Assembly (NCBI GenBank): GCA_964445105.1
Contig: CAYUJS010000057.1
Location: 1-9,615, forward strand
Length of the DNA stretch: 9,615 nucleotides
From: CAWBNS01 sp964445105
Lineage (GTDB): Bacteria > Chlamydiota > Chlamydiia > Chlamydiales > JAJFMA01
Direction of reading: 5' to 3'
The translations under genes and the position numbers were made by a program. Below the pieces are notes generated by a model. The model saw only the letters and a list, made by a program, of their open reading frames with translations. It searched no databases and was not told where the DNA came from. Positions 1-6,635 of the stretch are shown in pieces (the stretch's first letter is position 1; each line of letters opens with the position of its first letter).

Positions 1-1
1 A

Positions 2-238
2 TCAAGGCTGGTTGAGATCCCGGAGCCTCCTTTGGAATATACCACAACGGATGCTAAACGCATTAGAGCTAAAGGGGAATATTCCCAGGCCGTCTTTACC
101 AAAATTCTTAACGTTAGACCTAAGACCATACAGTCTTGGGATTCGGGCAGCCGAATGCGCAGCCACGCCGCCTTACGCCTTTTGGAAATTGTAGATCAAG
201 GCATCTACCAGCCAAAAATTTGCCATAAGCAGCTATAA
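2..238 (+). CDS. Partial XRE-family helix-turn-helix protein, NadS/HigA antitoxin-like (5' end outside window)
   Basis: The frame is open from the window edge to a TAA at 236-238, giving 78 residues, so the true start lies upstream. The visible part reads EIPEPPLEYT, then RIRAKGEYSQAVFTKILNV, RPKTIQSWDSGSR and HAALRLLEIV. This is the pattern of the XRE-type HTH of NadS/HigA-like antitoxins: a helix, SQ.VF..LNV, the recognition helix KT.Q.W..G.R, then an ALRLL helix. Such proteins usually bind an operator in their own promoter and neutralise a RelE/HigB-type toxin encoded just upstream. No toxin is visible because the window starts here. A TTG at 32 would be a poor alternative start, since it would cut the conserved linker before the HTH. 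A stand-alone regulator is also possible. The fold is fairly sure; the antitoxin role is inferred. Confidence 0.72.
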   Translation, partial: SRLVEIPEPPLEYTTTDAKRIRAKGEYSQAVFTKILNVRPKTIQSWDSGSRMRSHAALRLLEIVDQGIYQPKICHKQL

Positions 239-284
239 AAGTTAGATTTGTGGACCATTTTTCTGTGTCCTGACAATGGTGCAG

Positions 285-290
285 TATAAC
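285..290 (+). promoter_or_regulatory. Possible -10 element (TATAAC) for the 364-3380 unit
   Basis: TATAAC matches five of six positions of the sigma-70/sigma-66 -10 consensus. It lies 74 bases before the ATG at 364, in the 125-base gap after the HTH gene. I see no good -35 box at 16-18 bases; the CTGACA at 270-275 is too close. A second weak candidate is an extended -10, TGCTATCCT, at 321-329. No terminator hairpin separates the HTH gene from this unit, so read-through is also possible. Confidence 0.22.
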
Positions 291-363
291 AAGCACATGA
301 TGAAAAAAATCGTCATCTCGTGCTATCCTGCTCCCTCATAACTCCCCCACGACGGAGCCTATC

Positions 364-1164
364 ATGACCCAGCTTCAGCAAGTTATAGCAGAGCTAACGC
401 TTCACCTGCTGCACGAATACCCCGCGGACCAATGGTTAATGACCGATCCGGCCACTTACGCATTTTTCAAGGAGCGCGCCTTGAAGAAAAAGCTTTTGCA
501 AGCCAAGTCTAATCCACCTCCACCTCTCCAAGCTATACTCACATCCCTATCAGTAGACCAACCGCTCCCAGTGGTTTCTAAAGCGCCCGCATACGCTCCC
601 TCTCCTGCGTCTCAACCTGTTGGTGCTAGGCATAGTACCCCATCGGCGTTAAATACAGCTGCTGCCAAAACTGCGCCTCCCCTTACCAAACCACCCCTAA
701 ACAATACAGAAACACCAAAACCGCAGCCGATGCAAAGATCTTTCCAACTCAGTGGACCGCCTGCGCCGATTCTTAATACGACAGACCCCGACGCACTTAA
801 ATCTCTTCTTGCTCAGGTCGCCCCCAAGCTTGTGCTGCGCAGTGCACCAGCCTCCAAAGAAGAATTAGTGGTGCTTCCACAAGTACTTATTTTATGCCCG
901 GCTAATACACCTGCAAGCCACCGAACCGTTCTAGAAAATCTTTGTAAAGCAATTTCCCGCACTTGGCTACCCTGCGAAGTGGTTGATCCACTCTTGCCAG
1001 CGACGCAAGAGCTGCTGGCCAGGCCCCTCAAGCTTGTCGTAGCAGAGGGAACACTAGAGAGCGACCTGCCCTTTCTCTCCATTCCCTCGATCGCGGCTCT
1101 GTTAGTCAATCCGCAAGAGAAGATCGCTCTTTGGAAAGAGCTGACGGCCCGCCTGGCGTCATGA
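364..1164 (+). CDS. Uncharacterised protein with proline-rich linker and possible HolD (DNA polymerase III psi)-like C-terminal domain
   Basis: 266 residues, starting at an ATG with GGAG at 354-357, six bases upstream. Three parts are visible. Residues 1-48 are predicted helical, ending in a basic KERALKKKLL stretch. Residues 50-136 are rich in Pro, Ala, Ser and Thr and probably disordered. Residues 140-266 look like a small alpha/beta domain: helix, strand VLILCPAN (174-181), helix to about 199, strand CEVVDP (204-209), strand LKLVVAEG (222-229), and a final segment with NPQEKIALWKEL (249-260). E. coli HolD has the same order of elements and ends with a similar NPTARAALWQQI segment, so a psi-like clamp-loader accessory role is my inference, from remembered sequence. 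No signal peptide or membrane segment is seen, so it should be cytoplasmic. The TGA overlaps the ATG of priA (ATGA), indicating translational coupling. It may correspond to C. trachomatis CT779, also next to priA; this is positional only. Confidence 0.85.
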   Translation: MTQLQQVIAELTLHLLHEYPADQWLMTDPATYAFFKERALKKKLLQAKSNPPPPLQAILTSLSVDQPLPVVSKAPAYAPSPASQPVGARHSTPSALNTAAAKTAPPLTKPPLNNTETPKPQPMQRSFQLSGPPAPILNTTDPDALKSLLAQVAPKLVLRSAPASKEELVVLPQVLILCPANTPASHRTVLENLCKAISRTWLPCEVVDPLLPATQELLARPLKLVVAEGTLESDLPFLSIPSIAALLVNPQEKIALWKELTARLAS

Positions 1165-3380
1165 CAGACTCGTTCCCGAAATACGCCTCGGTGATCTTAG
1201 ACGTCTCTATAGGTAAACCTCTCGACTACGGCATTCCTCCGCAATTGCTCGCTTCGGTCATGCGCGGCAGCCGCGTACAGGTGCCTGTGAGAGGTCATCC
1301 GCGCACTGGACACGTCTTTGCACTGAAAGATAAAGCCAATTTCCCACGCATTCAGCCTATCCTCAATGTGATCCAAAAAGAGCCCCTTCTATCGGACGAT
1401 TTGTTTGAATTAGCTATCTGGATGGCGCGCTACTACTGCTGCTCGCTAGGCGATGTGTTACGCTGTATGCTGCCTAGCAGCGTCCGCGGAAAAGCAAAAG
1501 AAAAGCAGCAGCGCTATGTTATGCGTGCCAAAACACGCGCCGAGATGGCCGCCTATTGTGCGGAAATTCGCGCTAAATCTCCCCCACAAGCTGCTGTATT
1601 GGATGCGATGCTGAAAGTCAGAAAAGGCATTCTGCTCACCGAATTGCTAGAACTAAGCAACTGCACGCAAAGCCCCGTCGACACCCTAGCCAAGAAGGGG
1701 TGGCTTCTCATTGAAAATCTGCGCATCGATCGATCGCCTTTGATCAACGAGGAGTACTTCCGCACCAAAGCTAAAATCCTCACTGATGAGCAGGCAAAAA
1801 GTTTACTTTCCATCTCACAGACGCTCGACAGTGGGCTATTTGATGCGCATTTAATCCATGGCATCACAGGCAGCGGTAAAACGGAGATTTACCTCCAGGC
1901 CATCGAAAAAACCCTGGCGCTGGGCAAAAACGCCATCATCCTGGTGCCTGAAATTGCGCTCACTCCTCAGACCGTTGAACGCTTTCGCAGCCGGTTTGAC
2001 GTGCCGTTAGCTGTCCTACACCATCGCCTCAGCCATGGCGAGCGCTTTGATGAATGGCATCGCATCCTGCGCGGTGAGGTACGTGTGGCAATCGGCGCCC
2101 GCTCTGCCGTGTTTTGCCCTATGCCTAACTTAGGAATCATCATCGTCGATGAAGAGCACGAATCTTCCTACAAGCAGTCGGAGAGCCATCCCTGCTACCA
2201 AGCGCGCGATCTCGCGGTTATGCGCGGCAAAATCACCCAAAGCACTGTACTCCTCGGCAGCGCGACTCCCTCGCTGGAAAGCTACCAAAACGCTCTTGCC
2301 GGCAAGTACAAACTACACCACCTCTCTTTGCGCCCTGACAATGCCTCGCTGCCAAGCATATGTATCATCGATATGAAACAAGAGCGCGGTACCTTTTCAC
2401 AAAAGCTTCTGGAAGGCATTGCAGACCGCTGCGCTAAAGGAGAACAGGCGATCCTCTTTCTCAACCGCCGCGGCTACCACACAACGCTCCTTTGTCAGCA
2501 TTGCCAATCATCCGTCTTCTGCAAGCATTGCGATGTCTCTCTCACTTTTCACAAAAATGACCAGATTCTACGCTGCCACCTCTGCGGGTTTACGCTGGCA
2601 CCTGCCCCCACAAAGTGCCCCGCTTGTCAAAGCTGCGAGACAATGAAATTTCGCGGTATCGGCACCGAACAGGTAGAAACCGCTCTACACGCCATCTTGC
2701 CAGAAATTCGCACCGTCCGTATCGACGGCGATACAACCAAGCACAAAGGCAGCCACCAACAGCTACTGCGGGAGTTTGGGTCTGGCAAAGCCGACGTACT
2801 GGTAGGCACGCAGATGATCGCCAAGGGGCTCCACTTCCCACTGGTCACCCTAGTGGGTGTGCTCAATGCAGATGCCAGCCTGCAAATCCCCGATTTCCGC
2901 TCCTCGGAAACGGTCTTTCAACTGATCACTCAAGTAGCTGGGCGCGCTGGGCGCGGAGCTACAGCTGGCGAAGTGATTATTCAAGCGCTTAATCCCGATA
3001 ACCGCACCATCCAGCTGGCGTCCATGCATGATTATAAAACGTTTTTTAATGAAGAGCTCGCCACGCGCCAATTATTCTCTTACCCTCCCTTCCAACAAAT
3101 GGCCAAGATACTTTTCTCAGGAGCTAACGAAAGGCTTGTACACGAAGCAGCGCTCGCCTTCCGCGACCGGTTGATTGAGCATCTTCCACCGGATTGTCAG
3201 TTACATCCGGTCCTGCCCGCCGGCTACCCAAAAATTAAGGATGCCTACCGTTTTCAGTTCCTCATAAGAGCGCAAAAATCATCTTCCATTACTTCGGGAT
3301 TGGAAAACGCCTTAAAAAAATCTAACATACCCTCTTCGATAAAATATTTGATCGATATCAACCCTTTCTCGACTTTTTAA
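1161..3380 (+). CDS. priA: Primosomal protein N' (replication restart DNA helicase PriA)
   Basis: 739 residues, the usual length for PriA, a 3'-to-5' superfamily 2 helicase that recognises abandoned forks and reloads the replisome. The N-terminal DNA-binding part starts with YASVILDVSIGKPLDYGIP. The helicase core shows Walker A GITGSGKT (234-241), the DEEH box (330-333), GSATP (366-370), VGTQMIAKG (548-556) and QVAGRAGR (591-598). Eight cysteines in four CxxC pairs (445/448, 454/457, 472/475, 486/489) form the zinc-binding insertion. I chose ATG 1161 over TTG 1131 because it gives the family N-terminus and sits in an ATGA overlap with the preceding stop. There is no Shine-Dalgarno close to it; GGAAAGAG at 1133-1140 is too far, so translation probably depends on coupling to the upstream gene. 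All motifs are intact. No terminator hairpin follows. Confidence 0.97.
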   Translation: MTDSFPKYASVILDVSIGKPLDYGIPPQLLASVMRGSRVQVPVRGHPRTGHVFALKDKANFPRIQPILNVIQKEPLLSDDLFELAIWMARYYCCSLGDVLRCMLPSSVRGKAKEKQQRYVMRAKTRAEMAAYCAEIRAKSPPQAAVLDAMLKVRKGILLTELLELSNCTQSPVDTLAKKGWLLIENLRIDRSPLINEEYFRTKAKILTDEQAKSLLSISQTLDSGLFDAHLIHGITGSGKTEIYLQAIEKTLALGKNAIILVPEIALTPQTVERFRSRFDVPLAVLHHRLSHGERFDEWHRILRGEVRVAIGARSAVFCPMPNLGIIIVDEEHESSYKQSESHPCYQARDLAVMRGKITQSTVLLGSATPSLESYQNALAGKYKLHHLSLRPDNASLPSICIIDMKQERGTFSQKLLEGIADRCAKGEQAILFLNRRGYHTTLLCQHCQSSVFCKHCDVSLTFHKNDQILRCHLCGFTLAPAPTKCPACQSCETMKFRGIGTEQVETALHAILPEIRTVRIDGDTTKHKGSHQQLLREFGSGKADVLVGTQMIAKGLHFPLVTLVGVLNADASLQIPDFRSSETVFQLITQVAGRAGRGATAGEVIIQALNPDNRTIQLASMHDYKTFFNEELATRQLFSYPPFQQMAKILFSGANERLVHEAALAFRDRLIEHLPPDCQLHPVLPAGYPKIKDAYRFQFLIRAQKSSSITSGLENALKKSNIPSSIKYLIDINPFSTF

Positions 3381-3399
3381 AGCGTTCATTTTTCCCCAC

Positions 3400-3428
3400 T
3401 TTACAAAATCAAATGCATAAGTTACGGT
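3400..3428 (+). promoter_or_regulatory. Candidate sigma-70-type promoter for the outer-membrane protein gene
   Basis: TTTACA (3400-3405, five of six to the -35 consensus), a 17-base spacer, then TACGGT (3423-3428). The -10 box matches only three positions, but these are the most conserved first, second and last. Predicted transcription start is near 3435, leaving a leader of about 47 bases before the ATG at 3482. No terminator is seen between priA and this point, so read-through from priA may contribute. Confidence 0.35.
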
Positions 3429-3481
3429 AGGCCTTCCACCTAAAAGACAAACACCCTTTGATTCTCACGAGGAGAAACATA

Positions 3482-4687
3482 ATGAAACAGAAGATTTTGC
3501 AAAATTGGCTAAGACTAGGCTGTGTGGGGTGCTTTTTGGCTCTCGGCACATCAGCCCATGCATTTCCAAGTGCCAGTGTCAAGGCGTCCGGTGTTGGTGG
3601 CGCATGTGTTGCTAGCCCCACCGATTCGCTAGCTCAAATTTATAACCCCGCCGCCACAGCAAGCGTTTGTCAACGCTTTGACGTAGGCACTACAGGACAG
3701 TACTGGGAACGCGATTTCGTGCAAAGCACCCCATTCAAAGCGAAGCGTCAGTGGGCTATGTGGCCCGAAGCAGGCGTAACAACTTGGTTCAACGATAACG
3801 TTGCTTTAGGCTTTACGATCAGCACTTGGGACTTTTTGAAAACAGACAGCCAAAGCGCTATTACTGGCTTAGGCACAAAACCCGCTCGTTGGGACTACTG
3901 GACAGAGACTGTAAGAGCCTCTATTGGGTGGAGATTCAACTCCTGCCATGCTCTCGGAATCAGCTTAGATTATTACCAGTCTAGATTGCTAGTTAGAGGC
4001 CTAGAAACCCTAGTAAGCCCTGCTGTCGATCAACGTTCTGATTACTCCAGCGGCGTAGGCTTTACCGTCGGTTACCTTTGGAAAGTGTTGCCAAACTTCT
4101 CGGTGGGTGCCTCCTACAGCCCTAAAGTCTCTATGAAACGGTTTGACCGCTACGCAGATCTTCTTGCCACTGATCGAATTGATCTACCAGCTATCTATCG
4201 TCTAGGTACCGTTTTACAGCCTTGGGACTGGTTGCCCATTAACTGGATTACTGATTTAGAATTTAAGCAATATGACAGCGTCCACAGCATGAGCAACATA
4301 TTCAACGCGACTGCTTTTGGCGCCACGGATGGTCCAGGCTGGGCTTGGCGCAATCAGTGGATTGTTAAGACAGGTTTTGAATATAACGTCTGTGACTGGT
4401 TCACAGCGCGAGCCGGCTATCGCTACGAAAGCCCTCTATTCAAGAGCAACAGATTTGAAAGCTACCTAAACGCGCTCATGCTACGAACTGTTCAGCACTA
4501 CGCAACAGTCGGTCTCACCTGGGAAGTTTGCTCAGGAAGTGAACTATCTGCTTTCGGTGAATATGGCTTCCACCAAAAAGTGAACGGCCAATCCCCCGCA
4601 GGGATCGCTGGCGTCTTAACGGGAACCGCAACGAGATTTAAAGAGAAAAATTTCGCCTTCGGTCTTTCCTACGGACAACACTTTTAG
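3482..4687 (+). CDS. FadL/OMPP1/TodX-family outer-membrane beta-barrel transporter
   Basis: 401 residues, near FadL size. ATG 3482 has AGGAG at 3470-3474 with seven-base spacing; a longer TTG-3458 frame would put the Shine-Dalgarno inside the gene. Residues 1-27 form a signal peptide ending AHA/F, with no lipobox. The mature N-terminus resembles the FadL hatch: ASGVGGACVASPTDSLAQIY followed by NPA (55-57). Alternating strands follow, including FSVGASYSPKVSMKRF (206-221) and GFEYNVCDWFTARAGYRYESP (298-318), typical of the family. The protein ends GLSYGQHF; the terminal Phe fits the BAM insertion signal. The family takes up hydrophobic compounds such as long-chain fatty acids across the outer membrane; the substrate cannot be read from sequence. 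Five cysteines (42, 63, 155, 304, 350) remain after cleavage, unusual for a FadL. It is transcribed alone, with a terminator just after it. Confidence 0.88.
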   Translation: MKQKILQNWLRLGCVGCFLALGTSAHAFPSASVKASGVGGACVASPTDSLAQIYNPAATASVCQRFDVGTTGQYWERDFVQSTPFKAKRQWAMWPEAGVTTWFNDNVALGFTISTWDFLKTDSQSAITGLGTKPARWDYWTETVRASIGWRFNSCHALGISLDYYQSRLLVRGLETLVSPAVDQRSDYSSGVGFTVGYLWKVLPNFSVGASYSPKVSMKRFDRYADLLATDRIDLPAIYRLGTVLQPWDWLPINWITDLEFKQYDSVHSMSNIFNATAFGATDGPGWAWRNQWIVKTGFEYNVCDWFTARAGYRYESPLFKSNRFESYLNALMLRTVQHYATVGLTWEVCSGSELSAFGEYGFHQKVNGQSPAGIAGVLTGTATRFKEKNFAFGLSYGQHF

Positions 4688-4700
4688 GTAACGCTATTAG

Positions 4701-4731
4701 GGGCCGGCTTCACTTGAAGCCGGCCCTTTTT
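4701..4731 (+). terminator. Rho-independent terminator of the FadL-like gene
   Basis: A perfect 11-bp stem, GGGCCGGCTTC (4701-4711) with GAAGCCGGCCC (4716-4726), and a four-base loop ACTT, followed directly by TTTTT (4727-4731). It begins 13 bases after the TAG of the outer-membrane protein gene. On the opposite strand no T run follows the stem, so it should act on the plus strand only. Confidence 0.95.
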
Positions 4732-4979
4732 GATTCAAGTATTCGATCCACCAAATTCTCACAGCTCGTCTTGACCTGTGCCAAAAACAGCGTCAGAAAT
4801 CCCAAGCTGTCAGTTCCCGCCAAGAAAAAGGACCGCCCGGCTCGGCAACAATCATCAGCCTCATTTTGTTCCTCACCCTTAGTCGAGACTGCGAATTCGT
4901 TGCAAACCAAGCCTGCTGTCAGCCCTTGCTGGGCCCGTTTCTTTTTTTAGCGGGAGCTGCTGCATAGTTTGCGTTTTCG
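4732..4979. other. Intergenic stretch between the terminator and the lysS promoter
   Basis: I find no convincing gene here. A plus-strand frame (about 4714-4950) and a minus-strand frame (about 4910-4710) both stay open, but each runs into the terminator hairpin, starts at TTG and lacks a ribosome binding site. A 23-codon minus-strand frame (4864-4793) has GAGG upstream but no recognisable product. A T-rich run at 4928-4938 follows a poor hairpin. No tRNA, 4.5S RNA or tmRNA signature was seen. It could be a degraded gene, a repeat or an sRNA locus. Confidence 0.4.
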
Positions 4980-5008
4980 TGGACAAATACCCCCTAAATG
5001 GCTACTAT
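4980..5008 (+). promoter_or_regulatory. Candidate sigma-70-type promoter of lysS
   Basis: TGGACA (4980-4985, five of six to TTGACA), a 17-base spacer, and TACTAT (5003-5008, four of six to TATAAT). A start near 5015 would give a leader of about 34 bases. The position after the preceding terminator supports an independent lysS transcript. Confidence 0.5.
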
Positions 5009-5048
5009 TTTTGTTTAACCCGAAAGACTCAAATTCAGAGAAACTTAA

Positions 5049-6635
5049 ATGACGCGCAAGCCAGAATATCGTTCTCACGAAGAGTTCCAAAATCGCCTAC
5101 ACAAGTCAGCTGAGCTGCGCGCAATGGGGATTGAGCCCTATCCTGCTAAGTACAACCCGACCGATCACGCCCTTGCCCTGGAAAAACAGTACGAAGCTCA
5201 AGCCCTCGGCGATAGTGAAGCAGCAGAGCGCGGTGAGACCCCGGAAGTCACGCTAGCTGGGCGACTAGTTTTATTTCGTGCTATGGGGAAAAATGCTTTT
5301 GGTCATCTGCAAGATAGTGCGGGCAGGATGCAGGTTATGTTTAACCGCGACAAAACCGCACTCGCCGGACTTGTAGCAGATCCCGACAAACCAGAGACAC
5401 TTACAGCGCTGAAAGTGATAGAAAAAAAGCTAGACCTAGGCGACATCATCGGCGTGCGCGGGCATCTTTTCCGCACGCATAAAGGCGAGCTCACCGTTTA
5501 CGTGAAAGAGGTAACTCTACTGAGTAAAACTCTTCTACCTTTAGCCGATAAACATGCCGGCCTAGCGGACAAAGAGCTGCGCTACCGCAAGCGTTGGTTA
5601 GATCTCATCACCAATTCGGACGTACGCCAGACGTTTCGCCTTCGTAGCCGTATCGTGCGCTTAATCCGAGATTATTTTGAATCGCTGCACTTTCTCGAAG
5701 TGGAAACGCCTGTGCTGCAGAGTATCTACGGAGGTGCAGAGGCGCGCCCATTCACAACAAAACTCAATGCGCTCGACCAAGAGATGTTTCTGCGTGTCTC
5801 TCTTGAGATACCTCTCAAAAAATTGATCGTAGGCGGCATGGAACGAGTTTTCGAGCTCGGCAAAGCTTTTCGAAACGAAGGCATGGACCGCACGCACAAC
5901 CCAGAATTCACGATGTTAGAGGCCTACGCGTCCTACTGGGACTACAAAGACATGATGGCCTGCGTGGAAAATCTTTACGAGCTCCTGGCGCAAACGCTGT
6001 TTGGCACTACCAAAATTCCCGCTTTGTTACCAGGAAGCAGCGAGCCTATCGAAATTGACGTTAAGGCCCCTTGGAAACGTCTTTCGATGAAAGAAAGCCT
6101 CCGAGAGTATGCGCAGCTAGACATCGATGAGATGTCCGATGAGCAAATGCGTCAATACCTCATCGCCAGCGGCCATATCGATCCTAAAAAAATAGCCAGC
6201 CTATCTCGTGGGCTTTTGATCGGTGCCTTGTTTGAAGTCGGGGTAGAGCCGTATTTAATCCAGCCTCATCACATCATCGACCACCCTATCGAGACGACCC
6301 CTCTGTGTAAGCTCCATCGCGATCCAGAGAAGCGCCAGCAAGGCTTAATTGAGCGCTTCGAAAGTTTCATCCTCTGCCAAGAGATGTGCAACTCTTACTC
6401 TGAATTGAACGATCCAGAACTGCAAAGATCCCTGCTCGAAAAGCAAGCAGACCGCCGCGAAGCAGGTGACGAAGAGGCTAGCCCGCTAGACGAAGAATTC
6501 ATTGAAGCTGTCTGTCAAGGCATGCCCCCGACAGGCGGTGTAGGATTCGGAGTGGACCGCTTGGTGATGCTTTTCACCCAGGCAGCCTCTATCCGCGACG
6601 TGCTCTATTTCCCCTGGATGAAACCAGCGGAATAA
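5049..6635 (+). CDS. lysS: Lysyl-tRNA synthetase, class II
   Basis: 528 residues. It attaches lysine to tRNA-Lys in the cytoplasm using ATP. An N-terminal extension with LGDSEAAERGETPEV leads into the OB-fold anticodon-binding domain (about 68-158, including GRLVLFRAMGKNAFGHLQD). The class II catalytic core follows: motif 1 around 206-234 (FLEVETPVLQ...GGAEARPF), motif 2 at 274-295 (FRNEGMDRTHNPEFTMLEAY), and motif 3 around 497-510 (GVGFGVDRLVMLF). The ending AASIRDVLYFPWMKP is typical. The N-terminal and central blocks match chlamydial LysS as I remember it, which is the main basis for the phylum call. The Shine-Dalgarno is weak (AGAG, 5037-5040, eight bases before ATG). The last 31 bases overlap the 3' end of plsB on the other strand. 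No terminator hairpin follows immediately; the nearest strong stem is at 6768-6804. Confidence 0.98.
   Translation: MTRKPEYRSHEEFQNRLHKSAELRAMGIEPYPAKYNPTDHALALEKQYEAQALGDSEAAERGETPEVTLAGRLVLFRAMGKNAFGHLQDSAGRMQVMFNRDKTALAGLVADPDKPETLTALKVIEKKLDLGDIIGVRGHLFRTHKGELTVYVKEVTLLSKTLLPLADKHAGLADKELRYRKRWLDLITNSDVRQTFRLRSRIVRLIRDYFESLHFLEVETPVLQSIYGGAEARPFTTKLNALDQEMFLRVSLEIPLKKLIVGGMERVFELGKAFRNEGMDRTHNPEFTMLEAYASYWDYKDMMACVENLYELLAQTLFGTTKIPALLPGSSEPIEIDVKAPWKRLSMKESLREYAQLDIDEMSDEQMRQYLIASGHIDPKKIASLSRGLLIGALFEVGVEPYLIQPHHIIDHPIETTPLCKLHRDPEKRQQGLIERFESFILCQEMCNSYSELNDPELQRSLLEKQADRREAGDEEASPLDEEFIEAVCQGMPPTGGVGFGVDRLVMLFTQAASIRDVLYFPWMKPAE

Noticed and set aside
12..194. 60-codon plus-strand frame overlapping the HTH fragment
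   Set aside because: It is in another frame of the HTH gene, whose sequence matches a known family; this one matches nothing.
813..1109. 98-codon minus-strand frame inside the HolD-like gene
   Set aside because: Antisense shadow of a gene with a ribosome binding site and coupled stop; no recognisable product.
2590..2992. Several frames of 79-125 codons on both strands inside priA
   Set aside because: They lie wholly under the conserved zinc and helicase motifs of PriA and have low-complexity, Arg/Ser-rich translations.
3458..3481. TTG start extending the outer-membrane protein by eight residues
   Set aside because: It would place the AGGAG site inside the gene and spoil the signal peptide beginning MKQK.
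4793..4864. 23-codon minus-strand frame with a GAGG upstream
   Set aside because: Too short, no conserved features, and no sign of a promoter or terminator of its own.
4911..4938. Second terminator-like structure before a T-rich run
   Set aside because: The stem is only three to four good pairs with G-T pairs beyond it; it would not be stable enough to call.
5661..5911. Minus-strand frames of 61 and 78 codons inside lysS
   Set aside because: They are antisense to the motif 1 and motif 2 region of LysS and carry no start signals.
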